A stretch of DNA of 5,153 nt, from contig JAITXR010000381.1 of the NCBI GenBank assembly GCA_031284665.1, positions 1-5,153 of the forward strand. The letters run 5' to 3'. Below the pieces are notes generated by a model that did no database searches, was not told the DNA's origin, and saw only the letters and a program-made list of their open reading frames with translations. The position numbers and the translations under genes are program-made. Every line of letters starts with the position of its first letter. Positions within the stretch are counted from its first letter, which is position 1. The DNA is from Paludibacter sp. (GTDB taxonomy: Bacteria > Bacteroidota > Bacteroidia > Bacteroidales > Paludibacteraceae). Shown piece by piece: positions 1 through 5,153 of this stretch.

Positions 1-12
1 AATGACGTAAAT

Positions 13-92
13 AAAAAAATGCCTTTATGCCTTTCTGTCTTCTTGTTTATTTATTAAGCGCAAGCGCTCTTTTATGTGAACAGAACGGCAAT
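13..92. repeat. 80-bp direct repeat, copy 1
   Basis: This segment matches 178-257 at 78 of 80 positions; the differences are C35 versus A200 and G83 versus A248. The offset between copies is 165 bp. It begins in an A-run, passes through the word TGTCTTCTTG (36-45), carries the dyad AGCGC-AA-GCGCT (57-68) and ends at CGGCAAT. The flanks diverge immediately after position 92. The sharp ends and high identity suggest a discrete duplicated element rather than drifting low-complexity DNA. What kind of element it is cannot be told from two copies. Confidence 0.9.
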
Positions 93-94
93 TA

Positions 95-177
95 AGGAAT
101 GAAGAAATTAATGTGCAAATAAACAATGTAGCAATGTGCCAATGAAGAAATTTAGGAATGAAGAAATGAAGAAAATG
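95..177. repeat. Purine-rich short repeats between the 80-bp copies
   Basis: The word AGGAATGAAGAAAT occurs at 95-108 and again at 154-167. AATGAAGAAA also occurs at 141-150, and AATGTGC at 110-116 and 133-139. The spacer therefore looks built from reiterated words related to GAAGAAATG and AATGTGCAA. These may be decayed copies of another small intergenic repeat family. The boundaries given here are approximate. Confidence 0.6.
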
Positions 178-257
178 AAAAAAATGCCTTTATGCCTTTA
201 TGTCTTCTTGTTTATTTATTAAGCGCAAGCGCTCTTTTATGTGAACAAAACGGCAAT
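178..257. repeat. 80-bp direct repeat, copy 2
   Basis: Second copy of the element at 13-92, with two substitutions. Its dyad AGCGC-AA-GCGCT is at 222-233. Unlike copy 1, it is followed closely by the reverse complement of its own TGTCTTCTTG word, so this copy could fold into a longer nested structure. It ends 92 bp before the start codon of the PAP2 phosphatase gene, so it could lie in that gene's promoter region or leader. Confidence 0.9.
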
Positions 258-271
258 AAGACAAGAAGACA
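201..271. repeat. Inverted repeat around copy 2 (11-bp arms)
   Basis: The arm TGTCTTCTTGT (201-211) is the exact reverse complement of ACAAGAAGACA (261-271). The 49 bases between them contain the AGCGC/GCGCT dyad, so a nested hairpin or cruciform is possible. Copy 1 has the left arm but no matching right arm. There is no T-run after the right arm, so this is not an intrinsic terminator on the plus strand. Confidence 0.6.
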
Positions 272-281
272 CGACGAAATA

Positions 282-291
282 CAATGCATTG
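282..291. promoter_or_regulatory. Perfect 10-bp palindrome, possible operator
   Basis: CAATGCATTG reads the same on both strands and sits 58 bp upstream of the phosphatase start codon. Its position suits a regulator binding site, but a 10-bp palindrome can arise by chance in AT-rich DNA and no matching second site is seen nearby. Confidence 0.2.
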
Positions 292-349
292 ATTTTTAAC
301 GAATTATAAAAATACGTCAATATACGAAAACTGAAATTTTAGAATCCAA

Positions 350-970
350 ATGAAACATCTCGCCATTTTTATAATATTTTCGTCAATTTGTATAAATATA
401 TCAGCACAAAATGTTGATATTGATTTGTTGCGCTCAATCAACAAGGTTGAAAGTACAAAAGGATTTTCGACCGTAATTTCCGAAACTACCGACGCGGTTG
501 GAATTGCTATTCCGGTGATAATGAGCAGCGTAGCCTTACTTGACCACGACGACCAATTATTAAAAGACGGCATTTATATGGCTGCAACTTTGGCTGTAAA
601 TGGACTTTTGACCCAATCGTTCAAATTTGTTGTAAATCGTCAACGCCCATCAGTAACTTATTCAGATATTGATGCTTACAAAAACTACACGCAATATTCA
701 TTTCCTTCGGGGCATACTTCGATGGCATTTTCGACCGCAACTGCCCTTACGCTCAAATATCCAAAATGGTATGTTGCCGTGCCAAGTTATGCGTGGGCTT
801 GCTCAGTGGGGTATTCGCGGATGAATTTGGGAGTGCATTATCCTTCGGATGTGCTTGCAGGAGCGGCTTTAGGCGTGGGGAGTGCCTATCTTACTTATTT
901 GGCAAATCAGTGGTTTTGGAGCAATCACAAGAAAAGATTATTACCAAACAAAGTTATTAGCGGGTTGTAA
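350..970 (+). CDS. PAP2-family phosphatase (membrane or periplasmic)
   Basis: A 206-residue type 2 phosphatidic acid phosphatase family protein, expected to remove phosphate from a lipid-linked or other phosphorylated substrate on the periplasmic side of the inner membrane. The full three-part catalytic signature is present: Lys92-x6-Arg99-Pro100, Pro119-Ser-Gly-His122, and Ser156-Arg157-x5-His163-x3-Asp167. His122 and His163 are the family's expected catalytic histidines. Residues 1-19 look like a signal peptide with cleavage before Gln20 (ISA|QN), a common Bacteroidota pattern, although an uncleaved first helix is possible. Hydrophobic segments follow near 48-64, 76-91, 122-136, 139-155 and 167-185. 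The start is secure: an in-frame TGA lies at 332-334 with no other start between. There is no Shine-Dalgarno. Members include PgpB, lipid A phosphatases (LpxE/LpxF) and undecaprenyl-pyrophosphate phosphatases; the sequence does not say which substrate applies. The 3' end overlaps the convergent antiporter gene by 14 bp. Confidence 0.93.
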   Translation: MKHLAIFIIFSSICINISAQNVDIDLLRSINKVESTKGFSTVISETTDAVGIAIPVIMSSVALLDHDDQLLKDGIYMAATLAVNGLLTQSFKFVVNRQRPSVTYSDIDAYKNYTQYSFPSGHTSMAFSTATALTLKYPKWYVAVPSYAWACSVGYSRMNLGVHYPSDVLAGAALGVGSAYLTYLANQWFWSNHKKRLLPNKVISGL

Positions 971-3260
971 ATCGGCTCGATTTTTTGTTAATAATCAATG
1001 TTGAAGGGATATTGGTAAGAAGGTTTTCGTCGGTTTTAAGCAGTGCATTCCAAGCCTGATAACTTACAAGCATAAAACTGAATTTGATAAAAATAGACTC
1101 GCTATTTCCTTTGGTTTTCAGCACTTTAAAGCGGCGCGAATGTGTTGTCTGTAATTCATCTACACTGCTGCGAATTTCTTGGTCGCTTTGGATGCAGCCA
1201 TTGATGTCGATAATAAAAACACTCGATTGACTGCTGTTGTTAAGCAATCGTTTGGCATATCGCAGCAAAAAATAGTCGCTCGGCTGATAAAGCAAAATCA
1301 ATGTTGTGCTTATTTCCTTAAATCCGCGATTAACAAAAACTCCTACGCTACAAGTGCTGTGCTCGATAAAATATTTTGTTTTGTCCTTAATAAGTTCGCC
1401 GGGGAACAGCGCAACTTGCGAACGCGAAATGCTTTTTGCCACATTATTAAGCAAACGACTGTTAAAATTATGGTTTTTGGCGTTGTCCTCCGACAGCGAA
1501 ATCCCTGCGCCAACAAGCAAAAAGTCATAATTTCGATAATTTACTTCCTGAACTATATCCTGTTCAATATTTTCGGTATTTCGGTGTATAGTTCCGATAG
1601 GCATAGCGAGCAATTCGGATGCTTGTGTGATTTGAGCAAAACTTTCAGTAGCATATTTTTCGGCAATAATAGGATTAAGATTAAAACCCTGAGTAATATG
1701 TAATACATTGATTGATAAAATATTGCGTTCGCCGCCTAAAATATATTTTGCTACACCAAGCAAAGCGGCTCCATTTTCGGGATTTCCCATTGCAATCAAG
1801 GTTTTGAAAACGCCAAGTACTTGCTTATGAATTTGTTGTGAAGTTTTTTTGTCGGGCAATATGTGATTGATAAGCGAAAGCAAAGGCGTAGTCATAAATG
1901 TGGTTATAAGTGTCATAATAAACAAAATGACAAATATTTCGGGCGATAGTATGTTCATTTCGTATCCGATATTTAGCACCACAAGTTCCATTAATCCGCG
2001 CGTGTTCATCAACACTCCTATCGAAAGGCTGTCTTTCCACGATTCCCCTAAAAATTTTGCGGTAAAAGCACTTCCTGCAAATTTTCCCACCACTGCCACC
2101 AATACAAACAAGCCGCAAACTTCCCACAAATGAACAGTATTTAACAGTCCGATTTGAGTTCGCAAACCGGTGTAAACAAAAAATAAAGGCAAAAACAAGG
2201 AGAGCGAAATATCTTCGACTTTCCCTATAATAGCACGGCGAAAACCTGTAAATGGCGGCATTATTGCACCTGCCAAAAATGCCCCAAAAATAATGTGAAT
2301 ACCAATAATATGCGAAACATAAGCCGACACAATCAGCACAAAAATTATAAAGCCAAAAATGCTTTTATTTACTACTTCTACATTTTTGTAAACGCTTGCC
2401 AGTTTCCGAAGAAATGGTTTAAGCACAAGCAGCATAACCACCACATAGAGTATCGAAAGTATAATATTAAAAATTGCGCCACCAAAACTGCCTGTTTGCG
2501 CTACGGCTATTACTACTGCCAACATACACCACGCCGCCACATCGTTGAACGCCGCTGCTGCAAGCGAAATGGCTCCTGTATGAGTTTTGGTAATTCCTTT
2601 TTCCTGAATTATGCGAGCAAGCACAGGAAATGCCGTAATACTCAACGAGATACCAATAAACAGCGAGAAAGATAAAAAAGCGGTGTGCGATGCTGCAAAT
2701 TCTTCGTAAAAAACGTATGCAAGCACCATTCCAAGTATATATGGGATAAGTACGCTCATATTGCTCAACACAAAAGTGGAACTCATTTTGCTTTTCAGCA
2801 AACTTATGTCGAGTTCCATTCCTACCGTAAACATAAAGAGTACAAGCCCAATCTGACTTAAAATATAAAGATTAGGTAAGGAATTTGCAGCAAATAAAAA
2901 ATTATAAACATCAGGAAAAAACATTCCCAAAAGCGAAGGTCCAAGAGCAATGCCGGCAAGTATTTCGCCAATTACGGTCGGTTGACCGATTTTAGCAAAA
3001 AGCCACGAAAAGAGCCTTGACACCAAAAGAATAGAAATAATCTGCAAAAACAGCATAGCGGCAGGCTCAAGAATATTAAGCCGTGTTGTGTGTAAAAACT
3101 GATGATAAAAACTGCTGTGTTCGGTGTGGATTGAACTAATTGTTTCCGGAATTTCGAGTGTTTTCCCCTTGCTCAACAACACAGATGCCACAATCACAAA
3201 CAGCAATAATGCCGTTAGATAAAAAAGCCAGACTGTAAACGATTTGCGTGGCGATGACAT
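957..3260 (-). CDS. CPA2 cation/proton antiporter, CHX-like
   Basis: A 767-residue inner-membrane monovalent cation/H+ antiporter, probably exchanging K+ or Na+ for protons in pH and ion homeostasis. The membrane domain (about 65-465) has the family landmarks: QPTVIGEILAGIALGPS at 93-109, the ion-site pair Asn239-Asp240 in FNDVAAW, and NTRGLMELVVLNIG at 419-432, which resembles the plant CHX signature. Residues 466-767 form a soluble C-terminal region with two alpha/beta, universal-stress-like halves; YDFLLVGAG (578-586) lies in the first and CSVGVFVNRG (637-646) opens the second, again as in plant CHX proteins. An extra hydrophobic segment at 12-30, followed by a polar linker of about 35 residues, precedes the usual first helix. 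The ATG at 3260 is supported by an in-frame TAA five codons upstream (3273-3275). The gene lies 44 bp downstream of comM on the same strand. Ion specificity cannot be read from the sequence; KefB/KefC-like channels are a less likely alternative because no RCK/TrkA-N domain is seen. Confidence 0.9.
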   Translation of the reverse strand: MSSPRKSFTVWLFYLTALLLFVIVASVLLSKGKTLEIPETISSIHTEHSSFYHQFLHTTRLNILEPAAMLFLQIISILLVSRLFSWLFAKIGQPTVIGEILAGIALGPSLLGMFFPDVYNFLFAANSLPNLYILSQIGLVLFMFTVGMELDISLLKSKMSSTFVLSNMSVLIPYILGMVLAYVFYEEFAASHTAFLSFSLFIGISLSITAFPVLARIIQEKGITKTHTGAISLAAAAFNDVAAWCMLAVVIAVAQTGSFGGAIFNIILSILYVVVMLLVLKPFLRKLASVYKNVEVVNKSIFGFIIFVLIVSAYVSHIIGIHIIFGAFLAGAIMPPFTGFRRAIIGKVEDISLSLFLPLFFVYTGLRTQIGLLNTVHLWEVCGLFVLVAVVGKFAGSAFTAKFLGESWKDSLSIGVLMNTRGLMELVVLNIGYEMNILSPEIFVILFIMTLITTFMTTPLLSLINHILPDKKTSQQIHKQVLGVFKTLIAMGNPENGAALLGVAKYILGGERNILSINVLHITQGFNLNPIIAEKYATESFAQITQASELLAMPIGTIHRNTENIEQDIVQEVNYRNYDFLLVGAGISLSEDNAKNHNFNSRLLNNVAKSISRSQVALFPGELIKDKTKYFIEHSTCSVGVFVNRGFKEISTTLILLYQPSDYFLLRYAKRLLNNSSQSSVFIIDINGCIQSDQEIRSSVDELQTTHSRRFKVLKTKGNSESIFIKFSFMLVSYQAWNALLKTDENLLTNIPSTLIINKKSSRFTTR
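969..989 (+). terminator. Weak intrinsic terminator-like hairpin for the phosphatase gene
   Basis: AAATCG (969-974) pairs with CGATTT (978-983) across a 3-base loop, and the T-run continues to 986. It starts inside the TAA stop codon of the phosphatase gene. The stem has only two G-C pairs, so it is weak by intrinsic-terminator standards. Read on the minus strand, no T-run follows, so it would not stop the antiporter transcript. It lies within the last codons of the antiporter gene. Confidence 0.35.
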
Positions 3261-3304
3261 TGTTTTTACACTTTATTGTTTTACATTTTGTTTATAAATC
3301 CTCA
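3261..3304 (-). other. Short comM-antiporter intergenic spacer
   Basis: The 44 bp between the comM stop codon and the antiporter start are very AT-rich on the coding strand. They contain no inverted repeat with a T-run, no TAnnTTTG element and no Shine-Dalgarno. This supports read-through from comM and A-rich leader-type translation initiation of the antiporter gene. Confidence 0.55.
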
Positions 3305-4843
3305 TTATCCTGCCCATCCTTCGCGGTCTAAATTTCGATAATTTATCGCTTCGGCAATATGATTTGAAAGGATATTGGCTTCACCTTCGAGGTCGGCAAT
3401 TGTGCGGGCAACTTTCAAGATGCGGTCGTAAGCGCGGGCTGAAAGGTTAAGGCGATTAATGGCAGTTTTGAGCAGAGCCGAACTGTCGCTATCAATTGTG
3501 GCAAAAATTTTCATTTGTTTCGACGACATTTGCGCATTGCAATACACTCCGGGTAAATCCTTAAATCGTTCTTCTTGCACCATACGCGCTTTTATCACTC
3601 GCTCGCGGACTTTTTCGCTGCTTTCCGCCTCCTCCATTTCCGACAGTTTTTCAAAAGGCACAGGCACAATTTCGATATGAATATCAATGCGGTCGAGCAG
3701 CGGTCCTGAAATTTTACTTAAATAACGTTGCACAAGTCCGGAGGCGCAAGTACATTCGCGGTCAGGGTGATTGTAATATCCGCAAGGACAGGGATTCATT
3801 GAGGCTACAAGCATAAAACTTGCCGGATATTCGATTGCAAATTTTGCTCGCGAAATACAAATTTTACGGTCTTCGAGCGGTTGACGCATTACTTCAAGCA
3901 CATTACGTTCAAATTCTGGCAGTTCGTCGAGAAAAAGCACACCGTTGTGAGCCAGCGATATTTCTCCCGGCTGAGGAAATGTTCCGCCACCTACCAATGC
4001 AACGCTCGAAATTGTATGATGCGGACTGCGAAAAGGTCGTTGCGAAATAAGCGAAGTATTATGGTCGATATTACCAGCCACCGAATGAATTTTGGTAGTT
4101 TCCAATGCTTCTTGCAGCGTAAGAGGAGGTAAAATTGTGGGGATGCGCTTGGCGAGCATCGATTTTCCTGCGCCGGGAGGTCCTATCATAATAATATTAT
4201 GTCCTCCGGCAGCAGCCACTTCCATCGCGCGTTTTACGTTTTCCTGCCCTTTGACATCCGAAAAATCAATATCACTCAAATTTACATTATTTAAAAATTC
4301 TTTGCGCGTGTCCACTATTGTTGGCTCAATGGTAATTTTGCCTGTCAGAAATCCAATAACTTCTTTAAGATTTTCGGCTCCATAAATTTCAAGATTGTTG
4401 ACCACAGCGGCTTCGCGGGCATTTTGTTTTGGCAGGATAAAACCTTTGTAACCGTCTTCGCGGGCTTTGATGGCAATCGGCAACACGCCCTTAATAGGCT
4501 GTAAACCACCATCGAGCGACAGTTCGCCCATTAACATATATTTATCGAGTTCGGGGACTTTTATTTGTTCGTCGGCAGCAAGCACTCCGATGGCTAACGG
4601 GAGGTCGTAAGCAGAGCCTTCTTTGCGCACATCGGCAGGAGCCATATTTACTACAATGGCTTTGTGAGGCACGCGAAACGAATTGTAATTTATGGCTGCG
4701 CTCACACGTTCGATACTTTCTTTTACTGCGCTGTCGGGCAAACCGACAATCATAAATTTAAGCCCTTGCGTAACATTTACTTCAAGGGTAACAACCATAG
4801 CATTAACGCCTTGCACTGCTGCTCCAAATGTTTTTACTAACAT
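3305..4843 (-). CDS. comM: ComM/YifB-family AAA+ ATPase (Mg-chelatase-like)
   Basis: A 512-residue cytoplasmic protein of normal family length. In Vibrio cholerae, ComM is a hexameric helicase that promotes branch migration when incoming DNA recombines during natural transformation; the family is also widespread in non-competent bacteria, where its role is less clear. Domains in order: an N-terminal Lon-like/ChlI-type domain (about 1-165, with VGLPDSAVKES at 33-43 and APADVRKEGSAYDLP at 68-82), a Mg-chelatase-type AAA+ core (about 190-395) and a helical C-terminal domain (about 405-508). The Walker A motif is GPPGAGKS at 221-228 and the Walker B motif is GVLFLDE at 301-307. Cys352, Cys354, Cys364 and Cys366 form a possible metal site. 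The ATG at 4843 gives the expected MLVKTFGAAVQG start, and an in-frame TAA six codons upstream (4859-4861) excludes a longer form. No Shine-Dalgarno is seen. It is probably the first gene of a transcript continuing into the antiporter gene. Confidence 0.94.
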   Translation of the reverse strand: MLVKTFGAAVQGVNAMVVTLEVNVTQGLKFMIVGLPDSAVKESIERVSAAINYNSFRVPHKAIVVNMAPADVRKEGSAYDLPLAIGVLAADEQIKVPELDKYMLMGELSLDGGLQPIKGVLPIAIKAREDGYKGFILPKQNAREAAVVNNLEIYGAENLKEVIGFLTGKITIEPTIVDTRKEFLNNVNLSDIDFSDVKGQENVKRAMEVAAAGGHNIIMIGPPGAGKSMLAKRIPTILPPLTLQEALETTKIHSVAGNIDHNTSLISQRPFRSPHHTISSVALVGGGTFPQPGEISLAHNGVLFLDELPEFERNVLEVMRQPLEDRKICISRAKFAIEYPASFMLVASMNPCPCGYYNHPDRECTCASGLVQRYLSKISGPLLDRIDIHIEIVPVPFEKLSEMEEAESSEKVRERVIKARMVQEERFKDLPGVYCNAQMSSKQMKIFATIDSDSSALLKTAINRLNLSARAYDRILKVARTIADLEGEANILSNHIAEAINYRNLDREGWAG

Positions 4844-4888
4844 AGACAGAATTTTTTCTTAAAAATAAGTACCATAATTCTTTTCAAT

Positions 4889-4923
4889 TAACTCTCACAG
4901 GGTTTTAAATCCGGTGAGAGTTA
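4889..4923. promoter_or_regulatory. 10-bp perfect inverted repeat upstream of comM
   Basis: TAACTCTCAC (4889-4898) is the exact reverse complement of GTGAGAGTTA (4914-4923), separated by 15 bases that themselves contain the palindrome TTTAAA and a GG/CC pair. It lies 46 bp upstream of the comM start. Neither strand has a T-run after it, so it is not a terminator. It could be an operator, or a stem-loop in the comM leader RNA. Confidence 0.55.
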
Positions 4924-4926
4924 GAG

Positions 4927-4957
4927 CAAAATTAAATTTGCCGTGCAAATATACAAA
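4927..4957 (-). promoter_or_regulatory. Candidate Bacteroidota promoter for comM
   Basis: Read on the minus strand, TTTG (4957-4954) is followed after 19 bases by TAATTTTG (4934-4927). This matches the Bacteroidota primary sigma pattern of TTTG at -33 and TAnnTTTG at -7. The predicted start of transcription is near 4920, at the edge of the inverted repeat. A second -7-like element, TATATTTG (4953-4946), overlaps the spacer but has no well-spaced -33 element. Confidence 0.45.
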
Positions 4958-5080
4958 AACTTTTATAATATTGATATACAACTCGGAATATGGCAAGGAC
5001 AAATGTGCCAAAAATTTATAAACTTTGTGTAACTTATTTTATGTCGCAGTTAATTCGTCGCTTTTTTACAAAATGTTTCT

Positions 5081-5088
5081 TATCTTTG
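5081..5088 (+). promoter_or_regulatory. Candidate -7 promoter element, rightward
   Basis: TATCTTTG is an exact match to TAnnTTTG and lies 28 bp before the ATG at 5117, which would give a leader of roughly 20 nt. No clear TTTG is found at the right distance upstream; TTCG at 5054-5057 is the nearest, with a rather long spacing. Confidence 0.4.
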
Positions 5089-5116
5089 CTCCCAACATTA
5101 AAAAAGCAAGAAACAG

Positions 5117-5153
5117 ATGCAATGGCTATTGTTTTATATCGTTTTTGTTACAA
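5117..5153 (+). CDS. Start of an unidentified gene, cut by the window edge
   Basis: The ATG at 5117 opens a frame that stays open to the end of the window and reads MQWLLFYIVFVT, a hydrophobic start suited to a signal peptide or membrane helix. An in-frame TAA at 5099-5101 limits upstream extension. A TATCTTTG promoter-like element lies a short distance upstream. Twelve codons are too few to identify a family. An alternative frame starting at ATG 5041, with an internal ATG at 5122, is also open to the edge and cannot be excluded; I prefer 5117 because the 5041 start would lie upstream of the promoter element. Confidence 0.4.
   Translation, partial: MQWLLFYIVFVT

Larger units (their letters stand above)
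1..349. other. Gene-free, repeat-rich intergenic region
   Basis: No credible coding sequence is visible here. The longest start-to-stop runs are very short; the two near-identical 12-codon frames (ATG at 19 and ATG at 184, both stopping at a TAA) are by-products of the duplicated element. The stretch holds two copies of an 80-bp repeat, purine-rich words built on GAAGAAATG and AATGTGC between them, and a 10-bp palindrome CAATGCATTG at 282-291. I see no TAnnTTTG promoter element on the plus strand ahead of the phosphatase gene, so its promoter is unassigned. Confidence 0.8.
4844..5116. other. Divergent intergenic region
   Basis: This gap separates comM, read to the left, from a probable gene starting at 5117, read to the right. 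It contains candidate TAnnTTTG promoter elements on both strands and a strong 10-bp inverted repeat on the comM side. No RNA gene is recognised. The central part (about 4960-5040) is AT-rich, with only a weak TGGCA/TGCCA dyad at 4991-5010. Confidence 0.6.

Noticed and set aside
19..57. A 12-codon ATG-to-TAA frame (MPLCLSVFLFIY), repeated with one substitution at 184-222
   Set aside because: It recurs only because the DNA element is duplicated. It is very short, has no ribosome binding signal, and the difference between copies is a non-conservative Ser/Tyr change.
57..68. AGCGC-AA-GCGCT read as an RNA hairpin or terminator
   Set aside because: A 2-base loop is too tight for the full stem and no T-run follows directly. 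It is better treated as a DNA dyad within the repeat.
1..349. CRISPR array or insertion sequence
   Set aside because: There are only two 80-bp copies with one spacer, no short regularly spaced repeats, and no transposase frame or target-site duplication.
1179..1703. A long plus-strand open frame inside the antiporter gene
   Set aside because: It is a shadow of the minus-strand gene, which has clear family motifs; the translated frame shows no recognisable domain.
1825..2127. A 100-codon minus-strand frame in another register within the antiporter gene
   Set aside because: It overlaps the conserved NTRGLMEL region of the real gene and encodes nothing recognisable, so no frameshift or second gene is implied.
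4092..4385. A 97-codon plus-strand open frame opposite comM
   Set aside because: It lies opposite the Walker A region and linker of comM and looks like an antisense shadow with no independent evidence.
4848..4881. AGAATT/AATTCT and ATTTTT/AAAAAT inverted words just upstream of the comM start
   Set aside because: The stems are short and almost entirely A-T, as expected by chance in this base composition.
4991..5010. TGGCA/TGCCA dyad with a 10-base loop
   Set aside because: The 5-bp arms do not extend and no promoter is aligned with it, so it is too weak to call.

Overview
The window looks like an ordinary chromosomal stretch from a member of the Bacteroidota. The DNA is AT-rich. None of the starts has a Shine-Dalgarno sequence. 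Promoter-like TAnnTTTG elements of the Bacteroidota type lie in the right-hand intergenic region. The first protein has a signal peptide in which Gln would follow the cleavage site, a common pattern in this phylum. The exact genus cannot be read from the sequence.

Layout from left to right. Bases 1-349 carry no gene. They hold an 80-bp sequence present twice (13-92 and 178-257, two mismatches), each copy with a central AGCGC/GCGCT dyad, separated by purine-rich shorter repeats. Bases 350-970 (+) encode a small exported or membrane PAP2-family phosphatase with a complete catalytic signature. Bases 957-3260 (-) encode a 767-residue CPA2 cation/proton antiporter that resembles the plant CHX exchangers, including a large cytosolic C-terminal region. 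The two genes converge and overlap by 14 bp at their 3' ends, and a weak terminator-like hairpin for the phosphatase transcript lies just past its stop codon, inside the antiporter gene. Bases 3305-4843 (-) encode a full-length ComM/YifB-type AAA+ protein. Bases 4844-5116 are a divergent intergenic region with candidate promoters on both strands and a perfect 10-bp inverted repeat close to the predicted comM transcription start. A further gene probably begins at 5117 (+) and runs off the window.

comM and the antiporter gene share a strand with 44 bp between them and no visible terminator, so they are probably co-transcribed. No functional link between DNA branch migration and ion exchange is evident. 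The phosphatase is a separate unit on the opposite strand. I found no CRISPR array, transposase, tRNA, rRNA, phage gene or defence system. The items most worth a second look are the duplicated 80-bp intergenic element and the dyad upstream of comM.
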